Shown: positions 1 to 9,546 of the stretch, piece by piece | Layout of the letters: every line of letters begins with the position of its first letter | Position numbering within the stretch: the first letter of the stretch is position 1 | Origin: Leptospira soteropolitanensis | Lineage (GTDB): Bacteria > Spirochaetota > Leptospiria > Leptospirales > Leptospiraceae | Direction of reading: 5' to 3' | NCBI RefSeq assembly: GCF_026151655.1 | Contig: NZ_JAMQPN010000008.1 | Span: 1-64,000 of the forward strand | DNA: 64,000 bases | Notes under the pieces: generated by a model | Database searches by the model: none | Told to the model about the DNA's origin: nothing | What the model saw: the letters and a program-made list of their open reading frames with translations, nothing else | Program-made: the position numbers and the translations under genes

Positions 1-170
1 GCAGAACAATTACTAATTTGTAGACCTAATAGATTATAAATTATAACAGAATTTTTGTAAGTTTCCGAATTGATATCACAGGCATTGTTTAATAATTTTT
101 CATTACAGGAAATTATAAAAAAAAATACATAAAAATAACGAAACACAAATATCGCGCAAACTCTTGGCAT
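1..170 (-). CDS. Lipoprotein, C-terminal part outside window
   Basis: An open frame runs leftward from an ATG at 170 to the window edge with no stop (56 codons visible). The N-terminus is hydrophobic and aromatic and ends in the lipobox-like FIISC near residue 22. It is followed by a short polar stretch with Cys residues (NNACDIN), a layout common in Leptospira lipoproteins, so an exported lipid-anchored protein is likely. No function can be inferred from the fragment. The start is uncertain: no clear Shine-Dalgarno precedes 170, and an in-frame GTG at 146 would also keep the lipobox. Confidence 0.6.
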   Translation of the reverse strand, partial: MPRVCAIFVFRYFYVFFFIISCNEKLLNNACDINSETYKNSVIIYNLLGLQISNCS

Positions 171-328
171 AAAAAAACCAAATCCAGGATTTTATTTACA
201 GTGACAAAGGAAATAATTTATTTTTCTAAAATTTCACTCTCTAACTCGAATACACATGAATCCTAGTTAGTTGGTATAATCTATTCCGTTACAATAATTG
301 TGCCATTTAGATATAATCTCTACTCAAC

Positions 329-868
329 TTATTTTCTTAGGGAATTCAGAAAGAAATTCATCAAGTTATGAACCGCAATGCCTGTTGGCTCATCAATGAT
401 TTCACCAACAACAGAAACCTTTCCTTTCACTCCAGTAATCAATAAATTGGTTTTTTCCGATAACTTAGCACCGATTGTTTTTAAGACCAATAATAAAGAT
501 TCATGCGCTTTTTCACCAACGGAAGCAGCTGTGATTAATGCGACTGGTTTGTCAGTAAAGACAACAGAAGAAACTGCCCATTCAATGGCATTTTTCAAGA
601 CGCCAGGAATGCTAAATACATATTCGGGGGAACAAATTAAAATTCCATCAGCCTTTTCCACTTCCTTTAAAAAATCTTTCACTATCTCTGGAGTTTCTTC
701 ATCAGAAATTCCAGAAGTAAAAAAAGGAAAATTGGCAATCTGATCATAGATTAGGATTTCACAGTCTTTTGTATAATTAACCTTTAAAGTCTGAAGGATT
801 TTTTTATTATAAGAGGTGGAACTAATTCCGCCTGATATTGCTAGAATTTTTGGTTTTGATTGTAACAT
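329..868 (-). CDS. NADPH-dependent FMN reductase family protein
   Basis: A 179-residue flavodoxin-like protein. After the first beta strand, residues 12-21 (SGGISSTSYN) match the phosphate-binding loop that holds FMN in this family, and SPEYVFSIPG at about 80-89 followed by LKNAIEW is the family's second signature. These enzymes use NAD(P)H to reduce FMN or quinones and small electrophiles in the cytoplasm. The length is normal. The start lies 6 bases beyond the stop of the upstream 0.8-kb-class exported protein, so the three leftward genes here may share a transcript, although the neighbours do not suggest a substrate. Confidence 0.85.
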   Translation of the reverse strand: MLQSKPKILAISGGISSTSYNKKILQTLKVNYTKDCEILIYDQIANFPFFTSGISDEETPEIVKDFLKEVEKADGILICSPEYVFSIPGVLKNAIEWAVSSVVFTDKPVALITAASVGEKAHESLLLVLKTIGAKLSEKTNLLITGVKGKVSVVGEIIDEPTGIAVHNLMNFFLNSLRK

Positions 869-874
869 AATTGA

Positions 875-3295
875 TTAAATAGATATCCCCATAATTTTTT
901 TAGTTCCGTCTACCTCTTTGGTATAGGAAAACAATTTTAAGATAGAAAACTTTTCATAACCGTTGTCTTCGGTTTGGTATTCCCAAAGCCAACCCCACAA
1001 ACTTCCTCTTTTTATATAACCTCGTTCTATTTCTGTTTTTTCCTGATACAAAGCACCAAGCAATACATAGGTGGAGTATTGATTGTCTGATTTAGTTTTA
1101 TTATGATAGTAACCAAGACCAGCAAGTAACAATTCCGTTTTTTCTTCTTCTGAATCAAAAAGGTAATAAAAAAACGGTCCATACAATCGAGACTTTTCTT
1201 TGTCTGCGTCTGCGACTCTTAAAATCGGAAAAAAATTGATAGTAGTTTTATAGGATCTATCATCATAACCTAACCACAAAAAGGTAATTCTATTAATCTC
1301 CGATTTTCCTTTATCAAAACCCCACAACAAACCGCCCAAACTTCGGAACCGATAACTATCGTCTGTATTCTCCGATTCCATTAAATATAAAAAATTATAA
1401 TAATGACCTTTCCTATTCCACCTATAATAATTTAACAATGTAAAAGTAGCAAAATCTTCGCCACTCCAATCATTAAAAGACAAAGGGATCACCGAAAAAC
1501 TTGTATTTGTTTTATAAAAAGGAAAAATCAAGAGATGAGAAAGTTTTTTATCCTGCTCTATTGGAATCGCAGGTTTCGTTTTTGTCTTAAAAGTAATATC
1601 TCGTTCTTGATACCATTCCCAATCGATAAACCATAATACGTTGGTTCTTGTTCTGCTTTCTCTCGCATTTCTATAAAAAAAAGGAGTTATCCAAACGGTG
1701 TGTTCTCTTTCTGACTGAGATGATTGCCGGTCCTCATAAGAAAGCCATAAGGGCCAAAATAAAAACTCTGTCCGAGTAGAAGAGACACCTGTTGTTTGTT
1801 GATAAATAGAAAACAAAGTGTAAGTACTATTAATTTTATATTTTTCTTTTATTTCCTTTTTATGGACGTAAAAGGGAAGAATACGATGTCCTGAACCAAC
1901 ATCCGATTCATAAGTATTCACGAAAGGCCAAAAATAGGAACTTTCCTTACGATTATTTTCTTTGACTTCTTCCGTTAGATAAACATTCAAAAGATAAGCA
2001 CGAAATTCGGAATCCTTGTCTTTCTGTTTACCATAGAGCGGAAAGAGTATCTTATATTCTAAATCATCGGCTTGGTAACTAAACCAAATGGGGAAAAAAG
2101 GTGGTAATAAAACTACGTTATCATTAGAGGCTTCGTCCCAAGTAAACCAAGCAAGTGGCAACAAACGAATGTGTCTTTTAGAATCTGCTCTCTCATACGA
2201 AAAAATTCCAAAGAGCAATTGATATCCGATAAAACTATCACTATTGTCACGATTGAATTCTCTTTTTTTTACAAGTTTTGGATCATTCAATTCTATAGGA
2301 TTTGTTTTTTTAGATAGAGAACCTCCACTCAAAACTTTAGTTCTTTGTGAATATCCAAACAAATTATACAAAACTCCAAAATCAAAATCAAGATACACAT
2401 TTCCATCGTTCGCTGCAAAATTCACATTTGCTGAATTTGTTTTTGTATACCATAATAAGTTGATATGATAATCTTCTTCCTCATTCGCATAATTTAGATA
2501 AACAGGAAAAATAAAATCAATCTCCTTCCCAGGTTTCCGGTATCTTCCAAAGATTGGGAAGGCCACAAACAGGTTTTCTTCCTTGGCTTTGTTATTTGCA
2601 TAATAGATTGGGCCCATCCAATATTCATTTTCGTTTGACCTTTGGTTTTGATAATAAAGAAGAATTGGCAAAAACAAATAATTATTTTTGGAATAATAGA
2701 CAAAAGGAAAAAGAGAAAATTCATGTAATCCTTGATTCTCATTGGTTTCAAAATGCAAGAAAGTCAACAAACGAAAATATATGTTTTTATTTTCGCCTGA
2801 AGTTTCTCGATTTTGATAATATAACAAAGGTATCACGGGAAATCCAAATTTATTATTTGTACCACTAGAACTAGAAAAGAAAAAAGGAATTGTTGTTAGG
2901 TAGGATTTATTGCTGTCTTTACCCCAAAAAACGAATGGATAAAAGGATTGGTCAATTGCATCTCTTTCTTTTGTTATATTTATATTTAGGATTCGTTTGT
3001 ATTCACGGTTATCGGATTTACTTTGGATATGGTAATAAAATGGAAATAGAGATTTTGTTTTTGCTTTTGGGTAATCATAATAACGATAGAAGCCAAACGC
3101 CCGAACCGAATAGTGGTTTGTCCAATTTTCTACGTCATAAAAAATGTTACTCGCTGTAAACTTAGCACTCCTCTCACTCCCATAAACTTTGATTTCTTTC
3201 TCCGCTTCAAGATCAGGCCAAGTTTTAGGGAAAATTCCAAGTGGAAAGGTAATAAAAAGAAAAACTAAAACAAATCGATAGAATTTAATAACCAT
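875..3295 (-). CDS. Large aromatic exported protein, probably outer membrane
   Basis: An 806-residue protein of unrecognised function. The chosen ATG (3295) gives a classical signal peptide (MVIKFYRFVLVFLFI..). The frame stays open to a TTG at 3352, but that start lacks a ribosome site and would add 19 residues ahead of the signal. The mature protein is very rich in Tyr, Trp and Phe and repeats short blocks of the type FPFFY..., LFPLYG, LWPLWLSYE and FFPIL, each separated by polar turns. This suggests many amphipathic beta strands or a beta-propeller-like repeat. Similar large hypothetical proteins are common in Leptospira. It lies between a lipoprotein gene and the FMN reductase gene. Confidence 0.75.
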   Translation of the reverse strand: MVIKFYRFVLVFLFITFPLGIFPKTWPDLEAEKEIKVYGSERSAKFTASNIFYDVENWTNHYSVRAFGFYRYYDYPKAKTKSLFPFYYHIQSKSDNREYKRILNINITKERDAIDQSFYPFVFWGKDSNKSYLTTIPFFFSSSSGTNNKFGFPVIPLLYYQNRETSGENKNIYFRLLTFLHFETNENQGLHEFSLFPFVYYSKNNYLFLPILLYYQNQRSNENEYWMGPIYYANNKAKEENLFVAFPIFGRYRKPGKEIDFIFPVYLNYANEEEDYHINLLWYTKTNSANVNFAANDGNVYLDFDFGVLYNLFGYSQRTKVLSGGSLSKKTNPIELNDPKLVKKREFNRDNSDSFIGYQLLFGIFSYERADSKRHIRLLPLAWFTWDEASNDNVVLLPPFFPIWFSYQADDLEYKILFPLYGKQKDKDSEFRAYLLNVYLTEEVKENNRKESSYFWPFVNTYESDVGSGHRILPFYVHKKEIKEKYKINSTYTLFSIYQQTTGVSSTRTEFLFWPLWLSYEDRQSSQSEREHTVWITPFFYRNARESRTRTNVLWFIDWEWYQERDITFKTKTKPAIPIEQDKKLSHLLIFPFYKTNTSFSVIPLSFNDWSGEDFATFTLLNYYRWNRKGHYYNFLYLMESENTDDSYRFRSLGGLLWGFDKGKSEINRITFLWLGYDDRSYKTTINFFPILRVADADKEKSRLYGPFFYYLFDSEEEKTELLLAGLGYYHNKTKSDNQYSTYVLLGALYQEKTEIERGYIKRGSLWGWLWEYQTEDNGYEKFSILKLFSYTKEVDGTKKIMGISI

Positions 3296-3375
3296 ACAAA
3301 CAAGAACACCTTTAACAATGAGGCCATTGTAATAGTAATTACTTTTACGCAAAGAAATAACTTGATTAATTTAAA

Positions 3376-4248
3376 TCAATCTTTGATGGGGAGCCTCATC
3401 CACTTTTTATTTCTCTTAGGAATATATTCTATAATTTCCACCGCTTTGGGAATTTTTGAGGTGGCTTTGTTATTTGAGTATTTGTAATTTATTTCTGATA
3501 ATAAAATAGGTTTCGAAGAAGGATACATTTGACCAATTTGTTTTTTTCCAGTACGATCATACAAAGGAATTACCGATTTTGAAATAGAACGATAAGGAAG
3601 ATATGTCGATACATTAACCAAACGTCCTTCTTTATCATATTGATAATCATTAAAGCCTAATACAATTTCTTCCTTAGATACTACAATACCTTCCATCACA
3701 TCTTCCGTGAATTCATAGGTTCCTTTTCCCATCCCAAAGATCAATGCTGTTCCAGTAAAAGCAATGTAAACAATTCCAAGGGCAGCTAAAGCAACCACAC
3801 TGGAAGTAGCATATACAGGCATATAAACGGGCGATTTTTCATTAGCTCTTCGAATATCATATTCGCTCCGAAGAGTCTGACTAATGGAAAGATTTTTTGA
3901 TACATTGATCGCATAGTACACTGGATAGTAGAGATACTCTTCTGGTTGCAAATCCATATCTTTTGAATCCACAAGGATAGTAATACTCCTTACAATGCGT
4001 TTATTTTCCTTATCACGAAGAATCCCGTAATAAATGATGCCATGATCATCTGGTCTTTCTATCGATTCCGAAACAACAGGCAAAAGTAATTCGGAAAATT
4101 CTAATTTTTCTACGAACTCTGCTGGCATCAAAGTAGCATTTAAATTTTCTTTTGGAATATAAACCGTCTGCGTAGAACAAGAAAAAAAAGATAACAGCAG
4201 AACCAATGTACAAATATATAATAATTTTGATTTCATTGAATGATTCAA
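3376..4248 (-). CDS. Lipoprotein with hydrophobic central segment
   Basis: A 290-residue protein with an N-terminal signal peptide ending in the lipobox-like LSFFSC (Cys24), so probably lipidated. A second ATG four codons in (MKSKLL) is an equally plausible start. A hydrophobic Ala/Val/Gly-rich segment at about residues 150-175 could be a membrane anchor. The rest is polar with several YxP and tyrosine-rich strands. It is the first gene of a leftward group with the aromatic exported protein. No family recognised. Confidence 0.75.
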   Translation of the reverse strand: MNHSMKSKLLYICTLVLLLSFFSCSTQTVYIPKENLNATLMPAEFVEKLEFSELLLPVVSESIERPDDHGIIYYGILRDKENKRIVRSITILVDSKDMDLQPEEYLYYPVYYAINVSKNLSISQTLRSEYDIRRANEKSPVYMPVYATSSVVALAALGIVYIAFTGTALIFGMGKGTYEFTEDVMEGIVVSKEEIVLGFNDYQYDKEGRLVNVSTYLPYRSISKSVIPLYDRTGKKQIGQMYPSSKPILLSEINYKYSNNKATSKIPKAVEIIEYIPKRNKKWMRLPIKD

Positions 4249-4847
4249 TCAATACATAGGATTATCCTACCATCAAAAACAATCAATTTTTTATTTTAAT
4301 ATTAATAAGTTTTAACCACCGTTTGCACATGAAAATATGTTAAAATGAAGAATTGTTTACCTTCCCTTCCAGAGATGTCGAAAATTCTTTTTTTTAAAGA
4401 TTAGAAAAAGAGCGACTCTGCACTGAACCACTAATGCTTATTTTTAGAACTTCGTTTAAAAATTTTCACAAAGGACACCCATCTATTTTAAAATATAGAT
4501 TAACAACTGCTATGTTATCGTATAACATACGAACATAACAAACCAAATAACAAAAAACCATTAACTTATTGAAATAAGTGATAATTCCAAAGGGAAAATA
4601 TTTTATTACATTCTAGAACTATTCTAGTAATAATTATAAATTACAACATTCATTGTTAGCTGTTAAATTCATTCTAATATCTGAATTTCATCACTTTTCC
4701 AAAATTTGAGTCGCAATTGTTTATTTTAAAATGATATTATGCAGATTGCGTTACCCATGTGTCACAAAATTCCAAGGAAAGTGATCCATTCGATAGCCGA
4801 CATTGAACATTTCTTAAGTAATTAAAACGTAAGAAGGAGGAACTTCA
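4249..4847. other. 600-base intergenic region
   Basis: A very AT-rich stretch between divergent transcription units. I see no open frame with coding character on either strand. It must hold the promoters of the leftward lipoprotein gene and the rightward flavoprotein operon. The only distinctive element is the 19-base palindrome listed separately. Confidence 0.7.
4511..4529. promoter_or_regulatory. Perfect palindrome, candidate operator
   Basis: Two perfect 8-base arms (TATGTTAT and ATAACATA) surround a 3-base spacer CGT. The site sits in the divergent intergenic region about 320 bases before the flavoprotein start and 260 bases before the lipoprotein start. Size and symmetry fit a dimeric repressor site (TetR or MarR type), but no regulator gene lies next to it, so the role is inference. 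Confidence 0.4.
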
Positions 4848-6464
4848 GTGATCGTAAAAAGCGATGTCATAATCATCGGAGCAGGAATCGCAGGTTTGGT
4901 GGCAGCATATGAATGTTTAAACCAAGAAAAATCTGTTTTAATTCTAGATAGAAACACAGAGGAACATTTAGGCGGACTCGCAAAACTATCATTTGGCGGT
5001 ATGGCACTAGTAGGCACTCCGTTACAAAAACGTTTAGGAATCAAAGATACTCCCGAGATTGCTTTGGATGATTGGCATTCCTTTGCAGACTTTGGACCAA
5101 ATGATCTTTATCCTAAGCTATGGGCCGAACAATATGTAAACGAAAGTCTTGGACAGGTATTCCACTGGCTTGGAAGTCTAAACTTGCATTTTTTCCCTGT
5201 AGTCAATTGGGTAGAAAGAGGATTGTATAAACGAGGAAATTCTGTTCCACGTTATCATGTTCTTTGGGGAACTGGTTATCGTTTGGTGGAACGTTTTGTT
5301 GAATTATTAAAGAAACACAAACATGCTAAAAATCTAAAAATTATCTTTGAACACAAGGTTACCGATTTAATCAAAGAAAACGGAAGGATTGTAGGATGTA
5401 TCGCCGAACAAGAAAAAACGGGGAACAAAGAATTAAGTTTTTATGCTGATCACGTGATGGTTGCAACAGGTGGCATTACCGGATGTTTAAAGAAGGTTCG
5501 TGAACATTGGTATAAACCTTGGGGTGAGGCACCAAAAGAAATGTTGAATGGTTCTCATCCCTTTGCGGACGGATTAGTTCATGATGCCGTAAAAAAACAT
5601 GGGGGAAATCTCACCCATTTAGATAAAATGTGGAATTATGCTGCGGGGATTCCCAATCCAAATCCAGAATTTGAAGGACATGGTTTAAGCCTAATCCCTT
5701 GCAAATCTGCTCTTTGGCTCGACCATTCGGGGCGTAGGATTGGACCTGAACCAATGATGACTGGTTTTGATACCAACGAACTTTGTCGGCGCATCTCTAG
5801 ATTAGAAAAACCCTACACTTGGCAACTTCTGAATTGGCGAATTGCTGCAAAAGAACTGGCAGTTTCTGGTTCCGAACACAATCCAATGATCCGAGATCGA
5901 AAACTTGTATCTTTCTTAAGAGAAGTTTTACTTGGAAATCACCGTCTCGTGCGACAACTCCAAAAAGAAAGTGATCATTTTATCGTAGCAAACAACTTAC
6001 AGGAATTAACTGATAAAATGAATCAGTTAAATGGGGATCAATCAATTGATTATGAAGTATTAAAGAAAGAGGTCACCCAGTATGATGATGTCATACGTCG
6101 CGGAAAAGGACTCTGGAACGACGATCAGTTACGTCGCATTCAACATGCAAGATCATGGCGTTCCGATCGTGTACGCACTTGTTCTCCCAAACCCATTCTT
6201 CATCCAGGTGCAGGCCCACTCATTGCTATCAAACTTAGATTGATTACACGAAAGAGCCTTGGTGGAATCCAAACTGATTTACAAAGTCGCGCATTAGATA
6301 CATTAGGTGCTCATATTCCAGGACTTTATGCCATTGGTGAGGCAGCTGGATTTGGTGGAGGTGGCGCAAGTGGATTCAAATCTTTAGAAGGAACTTTTTT
6401 ATCGGGTTGTATACTTACGGCAAGAGCCGCCGCAAAATCAATTAAGAATAACATTTCACAGTAA
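4848..6464 (+). CDS. KstD-like FAD-dependent dehydrogenase
   Basis: A 538-residue flavoprotein of the succinate dehydrogenase/fumarate reductase-like group, closest in layout to the 'putative FAD-binding dehydrogenase' relatives of 3-ketosteroid dehydrogenase. Residues 11-16 (GAGIAG) followed by an acidic residue after the second strand form the ADP-binding Rossmann motif. The C-terminal GEAAGFGGGGASG (about 497-509) is the second FAD-contacting loop. The start is a GTG preceded by a very strong ribosome site (AAGAAGGAGG at 4831-4840). A thiamine-diphosphate enzyme begins 28 bases downstream, so the two probably act together, possibly on a keto-acid or acyl substrate. The actual substrate is unknown. 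Confidence 0.85.
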   Translation: MIVKSDVIIIGAGIAGLVAAYECLNQEKSVLILDRNTEEHLGGLAKLSFGGMALVGTPLQKRLGIKDTPEIALDDWHSFADFGPNDLYPKLWAEQYVNESLGQVFHWLGSLNLHFFPVVNWVERGLYKRGNSVPRYHVLWGTGYRLVERFVELLKKHKHAKNLKIIFEHKVTDLIKENGRIVGCIAEQEKTGNKELSFYADHVMVATGGITGCLKKVREHWYKPWGEAPKEMLNGSHPFADGLVHDAVKKHGGNLTHLDKMWNYAAGIPNPNPEFEGHGLSLIPCKSALWLDHSGRRIGPEPMMTGFDTNELCRRISRLEKPYTWQLLNWRIAAKELAVSGSEHNPMIRDRKLVSFLREVLLGNHRLVRQLQKESDHFIVANNLQELTDKMNQLNGDQSIDYEVLKKEVTQYDDVIRRGKGLWNDDQLRRIQHARSWRSDRVRTCSPKPILHPGAGPLIAIKLRLITRKSLGGIQTDLQSRALDTLGAHIPGLYAIGEAAGFGGGGASGFKSLEGTFLSGCILTARAAAKSIKNNISQ

Positions 6465-6492
6465 GATTAAAGGTATAAGGGAGAATAAGTAG

Positions 6493-8256
6493 ATGAAAAA
6501 AACAGGCGCTTGGTTAGTCAGATATGCTTTAGAACAAATCGGAGTTCGTTATACTTTTGGAATTCCTGGTGTGCATAATACAGAAATTTATGATGAACTA
6601 AATAGTTCCGAATCTATCCAGCCAATACTCGTTACTCACGAAGGATGTGGAGCCTTTATGGCTGATGCCATCAGTCGAACTAGCAAATCAATTGGGACAA
6701 TACTGATTGTTCCGGCAGCAGGAGTGACTCATGCAGCCAGCGGAATTGGCGAAGCCTTTTTGGACGGAATTCCTATGTTGGTCATCGCAGGTGGTGTTCG
6801 AAGTGATTCACAGTTTAAATACCAGTTGCACGATATGGACCAACATGCTCTTTTAAAGCCTATTACGAAACAAACCTTTAAGATAAATTCACAAGCAGAA
6901 ATCATCGAAACAATTTATAAAGCTTATCAAATTGCCACAACGGGTGAACCTGGGCCAGTATTTATTGAAATCCCTGTGAATATCCAACTTTATACGGGAT
7001 CCGTTGAAGAACTTCTAACATATAAAGAATACTGCAAATTACAAACTGTAACACTCGTACCTTTTCCATTTGCCAGTTTAGATGAAGCTGTGAAACTACT
7101 AGTCCAAGCGAAATCACCTGGTTTATTTTTAGGTTGGGGTGCGGTCGATGTTACTTCCTCCACAATCCAAATTGCAGAACTGCTAGGTGCCCCTGTTTCT
7201 ACCACCTTACAAGGATTAAGCTCTTTCCCAGGAAACCATCCTTTACATTGTGGAATGAGTTTCGGGGCCGCAGCAGTTCCTGTCGCTACGAAAGCTTTTT
7301 CTGAATGCGATTGTTTACTCGCAGTAGGAACTCGGTTTGCGGAAATTGCTACTGCCAGTTTCGGAGTCACTGTACCCAAAAACCTAATTCATATTGATAT
7401 CAATCCCGAAGTTCTCAGTGCTAATTACCCTGCTAAAGTTGGAATCACAGGTGATGCTAAATTAATCCTACCCGAGTTAGTAAAAAGACTAAAAGCAAAG
7501 TTAGAAGAAACGAAACAAAATCGGGAGGATCGAAAACAAAAAATCAAATCAGAAATTGCGAAAAACAAACTAGCTTATACAGAAGAATGGTTTCAACATG
7601 ATAGTAAAGATCGTGTGAATCCGGCAAAGTTTTTCAGTGCCTTGCGTAGCACATTACCAGATGACGGCTTTGTTGTTGTTGACGATGGTAATCATACTTT
7701 TTTAACAGCAGAACTCATGCCCATCCATAATCCTAGACATATGATTTCTCCCACAGATTTTAATTGTATGGGTTATGCAGTACCAGCAACGATTGCAACA
7801 AAGATGGCAAACCCAGATAAAGCCGTTATCGGAATCATCGGCGATGGAGCTTTTCTTATGACTTGTATGGAGATTAGCACTGCGAAAAGAAACCAGATTG
7901 GTGTTATTTTTGCCGTCTTCAATGATGGTGAGTTATCCCAAATTGCTCAAGCACAACAGGTTCCCTACAATCGCAAAACTTGTACCGTTCTTGGAGTCAC
8001 ACGATTTGAAGGGATTGCTCTAGCAACTGGTGCAGAATATTTGCGTATAGAAACCAACGAGGATATTTTTGAAAATTTAAAAAATGCATGGAACCTAACC
8101 CAAGAAGGTCGTCCTGTGATTTTGGATGTGCATATTGATTACAGCAAAAAAACTCGATTCACCCAGGGGATCGTTGGCACCAATTTGAAACGTTTGCCAT
8201 TCGCTGCAAAAATTCGAATGATTGGCCGGGCCCTTGTGCGAAAAGTGACTGGATAG
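6493..8256 (+). CDS. Thiamine-diphosphate enzyme, acetolactate synthase-like
   Basis: A 587-residue enzyme with the three-domain PYR, central and PP order of the acetolactate synthase/benzoylformate decarboxylase family. Glu50 in THEGCGAF is the conserved cofactor-activating glutamate. GDGAF at about 450, with an Asn-Asp about 27 residues later (FNDGE), is the Mg-diphosphate motif. The family joins or cleaves 2-oxo acids. Real biosynthetic IlvB proteins usually pair with a regulatory subunit gene, which is absent here, and the N-terminus (MKKTGAWLVRYALEQIGV) is like catabolic members. The upstream partner is the KstD-like flavoprotein, and the product is not predictable. A purine-rich AAGGGAGAA ribosome site precedes the ATG. 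Confidence 0.85.
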   Translation: MKKTGAWLVRYALEQIGVRYTFGIPGVHNTEIYDELNSSESIQPILVTHEGCGAFMADAISRTSKSIGTILIVPAAGVTHAASGIGEAFLDGIPMLVIAGGVRSDSQFKYQLHDMDQHALLKPITKQTFKINSQAEIIETIYKAYQIATTGEPGPVFIEIPVNIQLYTGSVEELLTYKEYCKLQTVTLVPFPFASLDEAVKLLVQAKSPGLFLGWGAVDVTSSTIQIAELLGAPVSTTLQGLSSFPGNHPLHCGMSFGAAAVPVATKAFSECDCLLAVGTRFAEIATASFGVTVPKNLIHIDINPEVLSANYPAKVGITGDAKLILPELVKRLKAKLEETKQNREDRKQKIKSEIAKNKLAYTEEWFQHDSKDRVNPAKFFSALRSTLPDDGFVVVDDGNHTFLTAELMPIHNPRHMISPTDFNCMGYAVPATIATKMANPDKAVIGIIGDGAFLMTCMEISTAKRNQIGVIFAVFNDGELSQIAQAQQVPYNRKTCTVLGVTRFEGIALATGAEYLRIETNEDIFENLKNAWNLTQEGRPVILDVHIDYSKKTRFTQGIVGTNLKRLPFAAKIRMIGRALVRKVTG

Positions 8257-8268
8257 GACTATTTTGTT

Positions 8269-9204
8269 TTGCGAATCTTACTGGCACCCATGGAAGGACT
8301 TCTCGATTTTCGCCTGCGCGATACACTCACACGCGTAGGTGGATTTGACGAGTGCGTTAGTGAGTTCATTCGAGTAAACAATACACTTCTTCCATCACAT
8401 AGGTTCTATCGGTATGTACCTGAACTTCATGAAAATTGTAGAACTAGATCTGGTGTACCAGTCAAAGTGCAATTATTAGGTTCAGATATTAACTGTATGG
8501 CAGAGAACGCCAGTAAGGTTGCCTCCTTAGGAGCTTACGGAATCGATATCAATTTTGGATGTCCGGCACCCACAGTAAATAGAAACCGTGGGGGAGCGGC
8601 TCTACTCAAAGAACCCGATTTAATGTTCGCGATAGTGAAAGCCATTAGAAAAGCCGTCACTGCAAATATCCCGGTCACAGCTAAGATGAGGTTAGGTTAC
8701 GACTCCACCGAACAAGCGCTTGTTTGTGCAAAAGCGTTGGAAGAAGGCGGAGCTGAAGAAATTGTAGTCCATGCCAGGACCAAAACGGATGGATACAAAC
8801 CACCCGCCTACTGGGATTGGATTAGTAAAATCAGATCCACTGTCAATGTTCCCGTGGTGGCCAATGGAGAAATTTGGACCGCAGAAGATGCAAAAAGATG
8901 TCAGGAAGTTTCTGGTTGCCGGGATATAATGATTGGTCGTGGTGCTGTTGCCAACCCAGCACTAGCCCTAATGATCCGAGGGAAAAGAAACCAAAACCTA
9001 TCTTGGGATGAAATCAAAGAGATTCTATATCTGTATTGGCTGAATTTGGAAAAAACAGTGGATACCAGAAGTCGAGGCGGAAGAATCAAACAGTGGTTAC
9101 ACTACCTTTCTCGCGAATACCAAGAAGCAAAAAGAGATTTTGAAATTGTAAAACGATTTACAAACCTAGATGAATTTACCTTTTATTGGAAACAAGGCAG
9201 ATAA
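8269..9204 (+). CDS. dusC: tRNA-dihydrouridine(16) synthase DusC
   Basis: A 311-residue FMN-dependent enzyme that reduces uridine to dihydrouridine in the tRNA D-loop. It starts with RILLAPMEGLLDF, and the catalytic Cys98 lies in INFGCPAPTVN followed by NRGGAALL. VVHARTKTDGY and VVANGEIW supply phosphate and FMN contacts, and IKQWLHYLSREY near the end is typical of the DusC C-terminal helical domain. Cys98 has the same position as in the E. coli enzyme as I recall it. The start is TTG, 12 bases after the preceding stop, with TAGGA upstream. It is probably transcribed with the two upstream enzymes but is functionally separate. Confidence 0.9.
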   Translation: MRILLAPMEGLLDFRLRDTLTRVGGFDECVSEFIRVNNTLLPSHRFYRYVPELHENCRTRSGVPVKVQLLGSDINCMAENASKVASLGAYGIDINFGCPAPTVNRNRGGAALLKEPDLMFAIVKAIRKAVTANIPVTAKMRLGYDSTEQALVCAKALEEGGAEEIVVHARTKTDGYKPPAYWDWISKIRSTVNVPVVANGEIWTAEDAKRCQEVSGCRDIMIGRGAVANPALALMIRGKRNQNLSWDEIKEILYLYWLNLEKTVDTRSRGGRIKQWLHYLSREYQEAKRDFEIVKRFTNLDEFTFYWKQGR

Positions 9205-9546
9205 TTCTTAAAATTTTTCTGCTTGATTTTCGTTCAATTCTTGAATTGGTTTTTGTTTGTCATTTTTTTCAAAAAAGTTTCATTCCATACATAGGGAAAT
9301 TTTTTTTATTATTCGGATGTAGATGCCAGTATTTATTCAATGTTAGGTGTAGTGTCCCCCAAGACTTTAGTCAATATTTTTTCCCAGTGAATCCCATGAT
9401 CGAAATATGGTATTTTATAAAAGTTTAGATTTTAGATCGCAAGCCTCTAAATCAAGAATGGAGAAAGGCAAAAAAACTTCCCTATCAAACCATTCAAAAA
9501 CTCTTTTTTCCTTTCAAAACGAATCAACCTCGCCAAGTTATTCCTT
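9205..9546. other. Intergenic region without visible gene
   Basis: About 340 AT-rich bases between dusC and the DUF2721-like gene. Short open frames exist but have no ribosome sites, homopolymeric translations and no recognisable protein features. It presumably contains the promoter for the next gene. Confidence 0.6.

Noticed and set aside
378..743. Open frame opposite the FMN reductase
   Set aside because: It is the antisense shadow of a gene with clear flavodoxin motifs.
9186..9428. Open frame overlapping the end of dusC
   Set aside because: Overlaps dusC, Phe-rich translation, no ribosome site or domain.
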